From: an uncultured Prevotella sp.
GTDB taxonomy: Bacteria > Bacteroidota > Bacteroidia > Bacteroidales > Bacteroidaceae
DNA length: 64,000 nucleotides
Direction: 5' to 3'
Assembly (NCBI GenBank): GCA_946415755.1
Contig: CAMKTS010000013.1
Coordinates: 1-64,000 of the forward strand
The position numbers and the translations under genes were made by a program. Of the stretch, positions 16,848-27,100 are shown piece by piece; the first letter of the stretch is position 1; every line of letters starts with the position of its first letter. The notes below the pieces were generated by a model. That model had not been told where the DNA came from. It saw only the letters and a program-made list of their open reading frames with translations, and did no database searches.

Positions 16848-18674
16848 ATGAAAAAGATGATTGCCATACTGGTCATGCTGACAGCCACCATCGCTGTAAA
16901 GGCTGCTCCGGCATTGTCGGGAGCCATGACCCTGCAACAACCCGACGGAACCACCGTCACCGTCTGGCTCTACGGCGACGAGCATCACCATTGGATGCAG
17001 ACTGCCGACGGCACGATGGTGGTTAGCACCCAGACAGGATGCTACGTGGCAGACATTGACACAGAAGGACGTATGACGGTGAGCAATATGCTGGCCCATG
17101 AGCCACAGCTACGCACCATCGCAGAACGACAACTGAGCGACAGGCAGCGCACCAGACAAGTCCGTTTTCACGAAGCTGCCACACAAGAGGCTGCACGGAG
17201 GGCACAAATCTCCCCAACGGGCGGCTACGTACCCCATACAGGCAGTCCGCGCATTCTGGTGATACTGGCTGCCTATAAGGACAGGGACTTCATCCTCCCC
17301 GACCCCGTAAAATCGTTCGAGCAATATTTCAACGGAGATACCCAGGAGGAGTTCGGCAACCATGAGAGCCTTAACGCATACAGCGTGAAACGGTATTTCG
17401 ACATCTCCAGCGGGGGGCTGTTCACTCCCCAGTTCGACATCGTAGGGCCTGTCATGCTGCCTGACAGCATGAAATACTATGGCGGCAGCTCGGCCAGTGC
17501 CAACGACGAGAAGATGGGTGACCTGGCCAAGGATGCCATCAACCTGGTAAAAGACCAGGTAGACTTCAAACGCTACGACAACGATGGTGACGGACGGGCA
17601 GAACTGGTGTATGTGCTGCATGCCGGCTACGGACAGAATACCGGCGGCTCCGTAGAAACCATGTGGGCGAAGATGTCTACACAGAACATCAAGATCAACG
17701 ACGAGGTGACTGTGACACGTGTGGGCTGCGACAGTGAGCTGTTCCGACCCCTTGAGCAGTATGCAGACTTCATCAACGGTATCGGTGTATTCTGCCACGA
17801 GTTCTCCCATGCCCTAGGAATGCCCGACCTCTACCCTACCACCAGTTCGGCACGTAGCGTGAACAACCAGACGATGGAGTTCTGGAGTATTATGGACTAT
17901 GGCATCTACCGTCGCAACGGTTTCGACCCCACTCTCTACAATGCGTGGGAGCAGGAAGTCATGGGGTGGAAGACGATAGAAGAACTCACGGAAACGCAGA
18001 GCGGTATCACCCTGACTCCCATCCTCGACGGTGGCAAGGCATACAAGTTCGGCAACGGCGCGAACAAAGAGGAGTGGTTCATCCTGGAGAACATCCAGCA
18101 AAAGGGCTATAACACCAGGGCTTACGGCCATGGCATGCTGGTGTATCATATTGACTATCCCAGAAGTGATGTCAACATGACTGACAATCCCAACAACACG
18201 AAAGGACACCCGCGCGTCACCGTAGTACCTGCCGACAGCCTGCTCATCTCCGGCTACCAGATGAAAGGACAATCGTATGGCGGCAACTATTCTCAGCAAG
18301 AGTATCTCAGCAGTCTGGCTGGAGACCCCTTCCCCGGCAGCAGCAACACCACACAGCTGACCGACGGCCAGCTGCTGCCCGGCTACTTGTTCTATAATGG
18401 TACGGAGACTACCGGTTACTCGCTGAAGAATATCCGTGAAGATGTGGAGGCTGGCACCGTCACCTTCAACTTTATCGTGAAGAGCAAGCCGCTGAAAGGC
18501 GATGCCAACAGCGACGGGACGGTAGACGTAGCTGATGTGGTGGCTATCGTGAATAAGATTCTTGAGCTGCCGACTGACGATTTCAACGAGATGGCCGCTG
18601 ACGTAAATGGTGACGGTACGATAGACGTTGGCGATGTCGTGTCTTTAGTGAATATCATCTTGACACAGGAATAA
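16848..18674 (+). CDS. M6-family metalloprotease with C-terminal dockerin
   Basis: Secreted zinc protease. 608 residues: signal peptide about 1-20 (MKKMIAILVMLTATIAVKA), propeptide-like region, then the M6 (immune inhibitor A-like) catalytic domain with CHEFSHALGMPDLY at about 316-329. This is the HExxHxxGxxD zinc motif with the catalytic Glu. The last 60 residues hold two calcium-loop repeats, GDANSDGTVDVADVV and ADVNGDGTIDVGDVV, each followed by a short helix: a type I dockerin. Dockerins bind cohesins in cellulosomes; no cohesin is visible in the window, and there is no NGKK-type sorting tail. Sits 24 nt after the arabinofuranosidase and 10 nt before a GNAT gene in the cysS operon. Confidence 0.88.
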   Translation: MKKMIAILVMLTATIAVKAAPALSGAMTLQQPDGTTVTVWLYGDEHHHWMQTADGTMVVSTQTGCYVADIDTEGRMTVSNMLAHEPQLRTIAERQLSDRQRTRQVRFHEAATQEAARRAQISPTGGYVPHTGSPRILVILAAYKDRDFILPDPVKSFEQYFNGDTQEEFGNHESLNAYSVKRYFDISSGGLFTPQFDIVGPVMLPDSMKYYGGSSASANDEKMGDLAKDAINLVKDQVDFKRYDNDGDGRAELVYVLHAGYGQNTGGSVETMWAKMSTQNIKINDEVTVTRVGCDSELFRPLEQYADFINGIGVFCHEFSHALGMPDLYPTTSSARSVNNQTMEFWSIMDYGIYRRNGFDPTLYNAWEQEVMGWKTIEELTETQSGITLTPILDGGKAYKFGNGANKEEWFILENIQQKGYNTRAYGHGMLVYHIDYPRSDVNMTDNPNNTKGHPRVTVVPADSLLISGYQMKGQSYGGNYSQQEYLSSLAGDPFPGSSNTTQLTDGQLLPGYLFYNGTETTGYSLKNIREDVEAGTVTFNFIVKSKPLKGDANSDGTVDVADVVAIVNKILELPTDDFNEMAADVNGDGTIDVGDVVSLVNIILTQE

Positions 18675-18684
18675 AACAGGAAAA

Positions 18685-19821
18685 ATGAGCAGAATAGAGA
18701 TTAGGCAAGTAAACAACAACAAAGAACTGAAACAGTTTGTGCAGTTCTACTATGACCTGTATCGGAGAAACGACTTCGCCGTGCCCTTTCTCTATTCCGA
18801 CGAAATGGCCACATTGAGGCACGACAAGAATCCGTCGTTCGAATGCTGTGAGGCTGCATACTTTATGGCTTTCCGCGACAACAAGATGGTGGGGCGCATC
18901 GCCGCCATCATCAACCACCGTGCCAACGAGCGCTGGAACCGTAGGCAGGTACGTTTCGGATGGTTTGACTTCATTGATGACACAGAAGTGTGTACTGCCC
19001 TGCTGCATACGGTGGAGCAATGGGGGCGCGAGCGGAACATGACGGAAATGGCCGGTCCGCTGGGATTCATCGATACCGACCGGGAGGGCATGCTCGTAGA
19101 AGGGTTCGACCAGCTCTCCACCCTATACGTCAACTACAACTATCCCTACTATCCCCAACATATAGAACAAATCAACGGCTTTGAGAAAGATAACGACTAC
19201 GTAGAGATGAAGGTGAAGGTGCCGGAAACGGTACCCGCCAAGTTTGCAAAAATCACCGAAATGGTACGCCAGCGCTATGGACTGCGCGTACATAAGTTCA
19301 CCCGCCACGAGCTGATTGACGAAGGCTACGGACGACAGGTCTTCGACCTGCTGAATGCCACCTATAAGGATCTCTACGGCTTTAGCCAACTGTCGGAGCG
19401 ACAGATAGACAAGCTGGTGAACAGTTATATCAGAATTGCCGACCTCAATCTGGTGACAGCCGTCATGGATGGTGACAAGATGGTGGGATTCGGCATCACC
19501 TTCCCGTCGTTCTCACGAGCCATGCAGAAAACCCGTGACGGACGCTTCCTGCCCTTCGGGTGGTGGCAGATGCTGAAAATCCTGAAGTGGCACAAGACAA
19601 ACATCGTAGACCTGCTGCTTATCGGCGTACTGCCTGACTATCGCGGCAAGGGAGCCAACGCCCTGATTTTCGACGACCTCATCCGCTGGTTCCAACGCTA
19701 CGGCTTTGAGTGGGCTGAGACAGGTCCGCAGATGGAGAGTAACGAAGGTGTGCTATCACAGTGGCAATACTTAGAGGCCCATCAGGTACGCCGCCACCGT
19801 TGTTACAGGAAAGCTCTGTGA
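18685..19821 (+). CDS. GNAT-family acyltransferase-like protein
   Basis: 378 residues, cytoplasmic, no signal peptide. The N-terminal part carries EIRQVNNNKELKQFVQF and a C-terminal GNAT-like fold with LLIGVLPDYRGKGANALIF at about 310-330, the R/Q-x-x-G-x-G/A acetyl-CoA loop. The family (long GNAT proteins of Bacteroidetes) has no established substrate. It starts 10 nt after the protease stop behind an AGGAAAA ribosome-binding-like sequence and is the last gene of the cysS operon, ending just before the strong hairpin at 19829-19861. Confidence 0.75.
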   Translation: MSRIEIRQVNNNKELKQFVQFYYDLYRRNDFAVPFLYSDEMATLRHDKNPSFECCEAAYFMAFRDNKMVGRIAAIINHRANERWNRRQVRFGWFDFIDDTEVCTALLHTVEQWGRERNMTEMAGPLGFIDTDREGMLVEGFDQLSTLYVNYNYPYYPQHIEQINGFEKDNDYVEMKVKVPETVPAKFAKITEMVRQRYGLRVHKFTRHELIDEGYGRQVFDLLNATYKDLYGFSQLSERQIDKLVNSYIRIADLNLVTAVMDGDKMVGFGITFPSFSRAMQKTRDGRFLPFGWWQMLKILKWHKTNIVDLLLIGVLPDYRGKGANALIFDDLIRWFQRYGFEWAETGPQMESNEGVLSQWQYLEAHQVRRHRCYRKAL

Positions 19822-19828
19822 ACTTTCC

Positions 19829-19861
19829 AAATGAGAAATGAGGAATCCTCATTTCTCATTT
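19829..19861. terminator. Bidirectional terminator between GNAT gene and ispG
   Basis: A perfect 15-bp inverted repeat (AAATGAGAAATGAGG / CCTCATTTCTCATTT) with a 3-nt loop separates convergent genes. Its right arm overlaps the ispG stop codon (19849-19851). The A and T ends give U-rich tails for both directions. Confidence 0.7.
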
Positions 19862-21219
19862 GCGCTGATCAGTGCCAAGAGCCGTTCCACAGCCTCCTCT
19901 TCGGGAATGTTCTTCTCCACACACACCTTCTGTTTATAGAGACTGATCTTGCCGCGACCTGCACCGACGTACCCATAGTCAGCATCAGCCATCTCACCAG
20001 GGCCGTTGACAATACACCCCATGATACCTATCTTCAGACCGACCAGATGACTGGTGGCTGCCTTGATGCGGGCGATGGTATCCTGTAAGTTGTACAGCGT
20101 GCGGCCACAACCGGGACAGGAGATATACTCCGTCTTGGTGAACTTGATGCGGGCAGCCTGAAGGATGGCATCGGCGAGTTCTACAAGACGGGCTTCATCG
20201 AAGGAAATATTACGAATAATCAGCTTAGTGGCCTTGCGGTCGATGAGTAGGGCTCCCACTGCCATTGCGGCAACCAATTGTAGTGTGTCCCAGTCTTGGC
20301 ATGGGATATTAAGGGTGATTGTGTCGTCCTTAATGGTTGCTTCAGCCTCCTCACGCAAAAGAGTACATTCGGGGATGAGCTCCACCAGCTTGCGGGCTAC
20401 GGGAATTTCGCACTCGGGTTCTTCGGAGAGTGACACGCGAATGGTGTCGCCAATACCTTCAGTCAGCAGTGCTCCGATGCCTACGGCCGACTTGATGCGA
20501 CCGTCCTCACCCTCGCCAGCCTCTGTGACACCGAGATGCAGCGGATAGTGCATGTCTTCAGCATCCATCGTCTTGACCAACAGGCGTACGGTAGTCACCA
20601 TGACGACGGTATTCGAGGCCTTGATGCTGATGACCACGTCGTTGAACTGCTCACGACGGAAGATGCGCAAGAACTCCATACAACTCTCGACAATCCCCTC
20701 AGGGGTATCACCATAGCGCGACATGATACGGTCGGAGAGTGAACCGTGGTTCACACCAATGCGCACGGCAGTATGGTGCTCCTTACAGATATTGATAAAT
20801 GGAACGAGCTTGGCATCGATTTTCTTCAGTTCCTCAGCGTACTCCTCATCGGTGTACTCCAAGTGTTTGAAGGTACGGCCAGGGTCCACATAGTTGCCCG
20901 GATTGATGCGTACCTTCTCACAGTATTGTGCGGCAATGTCGGCCGTATGAGCGGTAAAGTGTACGTCGGCTACGAGGGGCTGTGTGTAACCATCCTGTTT
21001 CAGACGTGCCGAGATATGCTTCATGTTTTCAGCCTCGCGGGTACCCTGTGTCGTAAAACGGACTATTTCTCCGCCAGCATCGATGATGCGCTTGGCCTGT
21101 GCCACACTGCCCTCTGTGTCATTGGTGTCGGTGGTAGCCATCGACTGGATTCTTATCGGGTTGTCACCACCGATGGCGATGTTTCCCACATAAGCTACAC
21201 TACTAATTCGCCTATTCAT
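19849..21219 (-). CDS. ispG: 4-hydroxy-3-methylbut-2-enyl diphosphate synthase (IspG/GcpE)
   Basis: Iron-sulfur enzyme of the MEP isoprenoid pathway that converts methylerythritol cyclodiphosphate to HMBPP. 456 residues from the ATG at 21219 (MNRRISSVAYVGNIAIGGD). TIM-barrel motifs: PIRIQSMATTDT, VADVHF, KVRINPGN, VRIGVNHGSLSDR. The C-terminal 4Fe-4S domain shows CPGCGRT (about 366-372) and GIMGCIVNGPGE (about 397-408). It is longer than the ~370-residue proteobacterial form but shorter than the insertion-bearing form usual in Bacteroidetes; the region between the two domains is only about 90 residues. Starts 20 nt after purE, probably in one transcript. Confidence 0.95.
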   Translation of the reverse strand: MNRRISSVAYVGNIAIGGDNPIRIQSMATTDTNDTEGSVAQAKRIIDAGGEIVRFTTQGTREAENMKHISARLKQDGYTQPLVADVHFTAHTADIAAQYCEKVRINPGNYVDPGRTFKHLEYTDEEYAEELKKIDAKLVPFINICKEHHTAVRIGVNHGSLSDRIMSRYGDTPEGIVESCMEFLRIFRREQFNDVVISIKASNTVVMVTTVRLLVKTMDAEDMHYPLHLGVTEAGEGEDGRIKSAVGIGALLTEGIGDTIRVSLSEEPECEIPVARKLVELIPECTLLREEAEATIKDDTITLNIPCQDWDTLQLVAAMAVGALLIDRKATKLIIRNISFDEARLVELADAILQAARIKFTKTEYISCPGCGRTLYNLQDTIARIKAATSHLVGLKIGIMGCIVNGPGEMADADYGYVGAGRGKISLYKQKVCVEKNIPEEEAVERLLALISANEK

Positions 21220-21239
21220 TTTGCTATCCGATGATTATA

Positions 21240-21755
21240 TTATTTGACGGTTGATACCTTATAGGCATATTTCAGTTCTGACAATTCCTGATTGGCCTTC
21301 TCGATCTTTGCCTTCAGTCCACTCTTATAGTCGCTGAGTCGCTGGGCAATAGCCTCATCACTCAAAGCCAGCATCTCCACAGCCAGGATAGCGGCATTCT
21401 GGGCACCATTCACACCGACGGTAGCCACCGGGATGCCCGGTGGCATCTGGACAATACTCAGCAGGGCATCCAGTCCGTCGAGCATACCCTTGATGGGTAC
21501 GCCAATGACAGGCAGGGTGGTGCTGGCAGCAATCACACCAGGCAGTGCGGCAGCCATGCCGGCAGCGGCAATAATCACCTTCAGTCCGCGCTCTTTGGCA
21601 CCACGGGCAAAATTCTCTACAGCCTCTGGCGTGCGATGAGCCGAGAGGGCATTGACTTCAAACGGCACCTGCAGCTCGTCAAGCAGCTTGCAGGCCTTTT
21701 CCATGACGGGCAGGTCGGAGGTGCTGCCCATGATAACACTTACGATAGGGGTCAT
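21240..21755 (-). CDS. purE: N5-carboxyaminoimidazole ribonucleotide mutase (PurE, class I)
   Basis: Purine synthesis step converting N5-CAIR to CAIR, working with PurK. 171 residues starting MTPIVSVIMGSTSDLP. Signature motifs IMGSTSD, SAHRTPE and GMAAALPGVIA (phosphate and CO2-site loops) are all present, and length is normal for class I. The C-terminus has about 15 extra charged residues. It lies upstream of ispG on the minus strand, separated by 20 nt, and is preceded by a 64-nt octamer repeat array. Confidence 0.95.
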   Translation of the reverse strand: MTPIVSVIMGSTSDLPVMEKACKLLDELQVPFEVNALSAHRTPEAVENFARGAKERGLKVIIAAAGMAAALPGVIAASTTLPVIGVPIKGMLDGLDALLSIVQMPPGIPVATVGVNGAQNAAILAVEMLALSDEAIAQRLSDYKSGLKAKIEKANQELSELKYAYKVSTVK

Positions 21756-21766
21756 ATTCTTTTTTT

Positions 21767-21830
21767 TTCGATGTTTCGATATTTCGATGTTTCGATATTT
21801 CGATGTTTCGATATTATGATATTACGACAT
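21767..21830. repeat. Octamer tandem repeat between purE and the PAP2-like gene
   Basis: Six exact alternating units TTCGATGT / TTCGATAT followed by two degenerate ones (TATGATAT, TACGACAT) make eight 8-nt units that fill the gap and run up to the stop codon of the PAP2-like gene. Confidence 0.85.
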
Positions 21831-22480
21831 CACAGGAACAATATCGCTATGGCGGCACAGACGAAGCCTACCCAGAAGCCGCCAACCACCTGGCCCAACG
21901 AGTGCTGGCGCAAGATCATACGGCTGGTGCCAAGGACACCTGCCACGACAAACACGACACACAGCCACCAGACGGGGTTAAAGTCGAAGTATTCGGCAAA
22001 GGCAAACAAAGCCCCTCCTACTCCTCCAATGGCAGCGGTATGCGTAGATATCTTCCACCACACATTAATCAGGGCACAGACTATCTGTACCAACAATGCC
22101 GCAACCACGATAGAACCCATGAAATGTGGCATGTGCAGCCGTTCCATGACATACACACAGGTAAAGTAGCAGACGATAGAAATGACGTATGGCACCATAC
22201 GGCGTTCACGATGGCCTAACTCGATGAGGTTCCATCCCTGATAGCGCCGGTACAGATGGATGAGCAGGGTGGGCAGCAGGATGGTGAAAAGATACACCAT
22301 GGTGAGCACGCTGAACTTGTACGACCAGGGAAAGAGGTTCAGATAGCTGAAAAGAAAGAGTGTTGCCAGTCCGATGATAGGCAGGTAGAACGGCGTGAAC
22401 ACCATGCTAACGATGCGGGCCGTCAAGATGATTTGCTTCTCTCTTCTCAGTTTCCGTTCCTTCATCATTTCCACTTTCAT
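21830..22480 (-). CDS. PAP2-like integral membrane protein
   Basis: 216 residues with about six hydrophobic spans after a charged N-terminus. The motifs ISTHTAAIGG (about 143-152) and GTSRMILRQHSLGQVVGG (about 183-200) resemble the phosphatase signatures SGH and SR-x5-H of lipid phosphate phosphatases. It could therefore dephosphorylate undecaprenyl pyrophosphate or a lipid phosphate, but the first motif has Thr-His in place of Gly-His and this is not proven. Its ATG overlaps the rpoN stop by 4 nt (ATGA), so translation is probably coupled to rpoN. Confidence 0.7.
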   Translation of the reverse strand: MKVEMMKERKLRREKQIILTARIVSMVFTPFYLPIIGLATLFLFSYLNLFPWSYKFSVLTMVYLFTILLPTLLIHLYRRYQGWNLIELGHRERRMVPYVISIVCYFTCVYVMERLHMPHFMGSIVVAALLVQIVCALINVWWKISTHTAAIGGVGGALFAFAEYFDFNPVWWLCVVFVVAGVLGTSRMILRQHSLGQVVGGFWVGFVCAAIAILFL

Positions 22481-23967
22481 TTGCGCAGCCGTGCAATGGG
22501 GATGTTCATCTGCTCACGGTATTTTGCTACGGTACGACGTGCAATAGGATAGCCTTTTTCAGCCAACTGTTCCTTGAGGGCATCGTCGCTCAATGGCTTA
22601 CGCTTGTCCTCTGCTTCTATCAGCTCACGTAAGGCAGCCTTGATCTTACGAGTGGACAGTTCTTCACCGTCGGCTGTCACATAGCTGTCATTGAAAAAGT
22701 AGCGCAGGGGAAAAGTTCCCCACCGTGTCTGCGCAAATTTTGAATTGCTGACACGTGATATGGTTGAAAGGTCAAAGCCTGTCTTCTCAGCAATATCCTT
22801 GAGTATCATCGGACGTAGCGATGCCTCGTCGCCATCTTCAAAGAAGCGGTGCTGCCATTGGATGATGGCATTCATGGTGACCGCCAACGTACGGTTGCGC
22901 ATGCGGAGTGCATCGATAAAGCCCTGTGCTGCTTCCACCTTCTTCTTGGTATAGAGCAGGGCTTCCTTCATCTGAAGGGTCATGTGTTCCTTATTGTTCT
23001 GGTACTCCTGAAGGGTTTCCGTAAACGACGGCGACACACGCAGCTCAGGCAGTTCACCAGTATTGAGTTGGAAGGTCACGGTACCGTCATCCTGTGTATC
23101 GACGATGAAGTCGGGCGTAATCTGCTGGATAGAACGTCCCACGTCCTCACTGATAGCCGTGCCTGGTTTGGGGTTCAACTTTCGCAGTTCACGGATAAGC
23201 ATCTCTGTCTGCAGTTCGTTGAGTTGCAGCTGCAGCCCCAACTTCTCCCAATGTTTCTTGGCAAACAGGTCAAAATAGGTCTCTATGGTTAGCTGCATCA
23301 ACTCTCTCAGCCGTGAGGGTTCACGACGCCGTATCTGCAGGAGCAGGCACTCCTGCAACGAGCGGGCACCGATTCCTGCGGGGTCGAACTCCTGCAGCAA
23401 ATAGAGCACCTGTTCCACCTGCCGTTCGCTAACCTCCATGTTATGGTAGACGGCCAACTCGTCACAAATACTATGGAGAGGCTTGCGCAACAATCCGTCA
23501 TCATCCAGCGAACCAATCAGATACTCCATGACATACCGTTCCTCGTCGGTCATGTCTGCCATGTTCATCTGTTCTTTCAATTGGTCGTAGAACGACTCCG
23601 TATCACCATAGACCATTTCTTCACGTTCGTCTTTACTGGTCATGTCCCGATGATACACCGGCAACTCTTCATCATCACGCCCTATTGCCTCCAAGGCTGC
23701 ATCCAATGCCGTCTGACGTCCTTCCTGCTCATAGTCGTCGGCCACATTGGGACTCTCCTGGTCCTCGACATATTCCGGGCCGTCATCATAGTCTTCTGTG
23801 GAAATCTCCAATGCAGGATTGTCATCCATCTCAGCAACGATACGCTCCTGCAGCTGCATGACAGGCAATTCGGTTAGCTGCGCCTGCAACAATTGTTGCT
23901 GCGTGATACCCTGCACCAGCTTTTGCTGCTGTGTCAGCCGTTGCTCTTGAATCTGCTCTTGTGCCAC
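22477..23967 (-). CDS. rpoN: RNA polymerase sigma-54 factor
   Basis: Alternative sigma factor that needs an AAA+ activator. 496 residues: glutamine-rich region I (QEQRLTQQQKLVQGITQQQL, with LTELPVMQLQERI), acidic region II about 60-115, core-binding region about 120-290, and the DNA-binding domain ending with the RpoN box ARRTVAKYREQMNIP at about 474-488. The first residues MAQEQIQEQRL fit the family start. A -7 element (24008-24015) lies about 40 nt upstream. No activator gene is in the window. Overlaps the downstream PAP2-like gene by 4 nt. Confidence 0.95.
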   Translation of the reverse strand: MAQEQIQEQRLTQQQKLVQGITQQQLLQAQLTELPVMQLQERIVAEMDDNPALEISTEDYDDGPEYVEDQESPNVADDYEQEGRQTALDAALEAIGRDDEELPVYHRDMTSKDEREEMVYGDTESFYDQLKEQMNMADMTDEERYVMEYLIGSLDDDGLLRKPLHSICDELAVYHNMEVSERQVEQVLYLLQEFDPAGIGARSLQECLLLQIRRREPSRLRELMQLTIETYFDLFAKKHWEKLGLQLQLNELQTEMLIRELRKLNPKPGTAISEDVGRSIQQITPDFIVDTQDDGTVTFQLNTGELPELRVSPSFTETLQEYQNNKEHMTLQMKEALLYTKKKVEAAQGFIDALRMRNRTLAVTMNAIIQWQHRFFEDGDEASLRPMILKDIAEKTGFDLSTISRVSNSKFAQTRWGTFPLRYFFNDSYVTADGEELSTRKIKAALRELIEAEDKRKPLSDDALKEQLAEKGYPIARRTVAKYREQMNIPIARLRK

Positions 23968-24007
23968 GTTGCCTTATCTGTTTGTCATTTACCACACTTT
24001 CTGCGTG

Positions 24008-24015
24008 CAAAGATA
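24008..24015 (-). promoter_or_regulatory. -7 element upstream of rpoN
   Basis: TATCTTTG matches TAnnTTTG, 41 nt upstream of the rpoN ATG. No TTTG is present at the expected -33 spacing. Confidence 0.4.
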
Positions 24016-24096
24016 CAAATAAAATATCAATCTCATATCGTTATTCGCAAAATTTATTTTCTCGCTGTCAGCAATTCCCTCCATTGACTAAATGAA

Positions 24097-24135
24097 AGAG
24101 GAAAGGGAATGTCCCGCAAGACATCCCCTCTCCTC
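24097..24135 (-). terminator. Terminator after rpoC
   Basis: Stem AGAGGA-GGG-ATGTC / GACAT-CC-TCCTCT around a short loop, starting 24 nt past the rpoC stop. It closes the long ribosomal-protein and polymerase transcription unit. A T5 run also exists on the opposite strand. Confidence 0.6.
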
Positions 24136-24158
24136 TTTTTATCTGTATATCAGCCGAC

Positions 24159-27100
24159 CTACTTCTCTTCAATGACAGCCTCTTCGGCAAAGTCAAGGAC
24201 GTTCTTCTTGTTGGCCTGCATACGTTCATACTCCTCCTTGGAGCCAACGATGATCTTCTCGAACTCACGGAGACCAGTACCGGCAGGGATGAGGTGACCG
24301 CTGATGACGTTCTCCTTCATACCCTCCAGTGTGTCAACCTTGCCACGGATGGCAGCTTCGTTAAGCACCTTCGTGGTTTCCTGGAACGAGGCAGCCGACA
24401 TGAACGACTTGGTCTGCAGGGCAGCACGGGTGATACCCTGAAGAATCTGAGTCGAAGTAGCGGGTACGGCATCACGCACCTGTACCGGCTTCATGTCGCG
24501 GCGCTTCAGCGTAGAGTTCTCGTCGCGCAACTTACGGGCAGTAACAATCTGGCCCTTCTGCAGGTTCTCAGAGTCACCAGCATCGATAACCACCTTCTTG
24601 CCCCAGATACGGTCGTTCTCCTCAGCAAAATCGAGCTTGTCAACAATCTCCTGTTCAAGGAATGCGGTGTCGCCCGGGTCATTGATCTGTACCTTGCGCA
24701 TCATCTGACGAACGATAATCTCGAAGTGCTTGTCGTTGATCTTCACACCCTGCAGACGATACACATCCTGTACCTCGTTGACGATATATTCCTGAACAGC
24801 CGTGGGACCCTTGATGGCCAGGATGTCGGCAGGCGTGATGACACCGTCAGAGAGCGGAGTACCAGCACGCACGGCATCGTGCTCCTGTACCAGGATCTGC
24901 TTCGAGAGCGATACGAGATATTTACGCTGTTCACCAGTCTTGGAGGTGACGATGATCTCACGGTTACCACGCTTCACCTTACCCATAGTGACCTCACCGT
25001 CGATTTCAGAGACGATGGCGGGGTTCGACGGGTTACGGGCCTCGAAGAGCTCAGTGACACGAGGCAGACCACCGGTGATATCACCACCCTTGGCAGCAGC
25101 ACGTGGAATCTTGACGAGGGTCTCACCAGTCTTGACGGTCTGACCGTCCTCAACGACTACGTGACCACCCACGGGGAAGTTATAGGTTCCGATGACTTCA
25201 CCATTAGCACCTATTATATCACAGGTAGGCACCTTCGACTTGTCCTTCGACTCCGTGACAATCTTCTCGGTCAAACCAGTTGTCTCATCGGTCTCGGCAC
25301 GGAAGGTGATGCCCTCGATGACATCGTGGAACTTCAGCGTACCAGCATATTCCGTAACGATGACGGCATTGAACGGGTCCCACTGGGCAATCTTCTCGCC
25401 CTTCTTCACGGTATCACCATTCTTGAAATACAGTGACGAGCCATAGGGGATATTGACCGTGGACAGCACAATCTTCGTATTGATGTCAACGAAGCGGACC
25501 TCACCCAGACGGCTCACCACCATCTCACAGTCACGTCCATCCTCATCATAAGGTACCACGCGCACCTCTTCCAGTTCTATCTTCGAGTCGTTCTTTGCCA
25601 CAATGCTGGCATTGGCAGCAGCATTGGCTGCCACACCACCGGCGTGGAACGTACGGAGCGTCAGCTGTGTACCAGGTTCACCGATAGCCTGTGCGGCAAT
25701 CACACCAACGGCCTCACCCTTCTGCACCATCTTACGGGTAGCAAGGTTACGGCCATAGCACTTCATGCAGACACCATGCTTCGATTCGCAGGTAAGCACG
25801 GAACGGATCTCAACGCTCTCAATGGGAGAGTCCTCAATAGCCTGGGCAATCGGTTCGGTAATCTCCTCACCAGCAGCCACGATGAGTTCGCCGGTAGAGG
25901 GATGGATGATATCGTGTACGGAGACACGGCCGAGAATGCGCTCATAGAGCGTAGAGATGACCTCATCGCCATTCTTCAGGGCGGTGCAAACCAGTCCGCG
26001 CAGCGTACCACAGTCTTCCTCGTTGATAATCACGTCGTGCGACACGTCAACCAGACGACGGGTCAGGTAACCGGCATCGGCGGTCTTCATGGCAGTATCT
26101 GCCAGACCCTTACGGGCACCGTGCGTAGAGATGAAGTACTCCAGTACCGACATACCTTCCTTGAAGTTCGACAGAATGGGGTTCTCAATAATCTGGGCAC
26201 CCTCGGCACCTGCCTTCTGGGGCTTGGCCATCAGACCACGCATACCCGACAGCTGGCGAATCTGGTCCTTACTACCACGGGCACCAGAGTCAAGCATCAT
26301 GAATACGGCATTGAAGCCCTGGTCAGCCTCAGTCATCTCCTTCATCAGCACGTTGCCGAGGTCGTTGTTGATATGCGTCCAGGTATCAATCACCTGATTG
26401 TAACGCTCGTTGTCGGTAATGAAACCCATATTATAGTTCTCTGTAATCTGCTGTACCTCGGCATTACCCTTCTCCACGAGGTCTTTCTTCGACTCAGGGA
26501 TGATGATGTCATCGAGGTTGAACGACAGACCAGCCTCGTAGGCCATACGGTAACCAAGGTTCTTGATACCGTCGAGGAACTCACAAGCTTCGGCGAAACC
26601 AACGTTCTTGATGACATCGGCAATAATGTCGCGCAGGCTCTTCTTAGAGATGATCTTATTGACATAGCCTACCTCCTTCGGGATGATGCCATTGACGATG
26701 ACACGACCCACAGAAGTCTCGACCATGTGCTTCTCACGCTTGCCGTTGACGATGTCGTCGACCAGTACCTTCACCTGTGCATGCAGGTCACACTTGCCCT
26801 CGTTGTGGGCGATGATAGCCTCCTCGGGGCCATAGAAGGTAAGACCCTCACCCTTGGCACCCGGACGAATCTTAGAGATATAGTAGAGTCCAAGCACCAT
26901 ATCCTGCGACGGTACGGTGATAGGAGCACCGTTGGCAGGATTCAGGATGTTATGGCTCTGCAGCATCAGAATCTGAGCCTCCAGAATGGCTTCGTTGCTC
27001 AGTGGGAGGTGGACAGCCATCTGGTCACCGTCGAAGTCGGCATTGAATGCCGTACATGCCAACGGATGCAGCTGGATAGCCTTACCCTCGATGAGTTTAG

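Noticed and set aside
24088..24158. Promoter or small gene between rpoC and rpoN
   Set aside because: The segment is explained by the rpoC terminator hairpin; no start codon with coding pattern is present.
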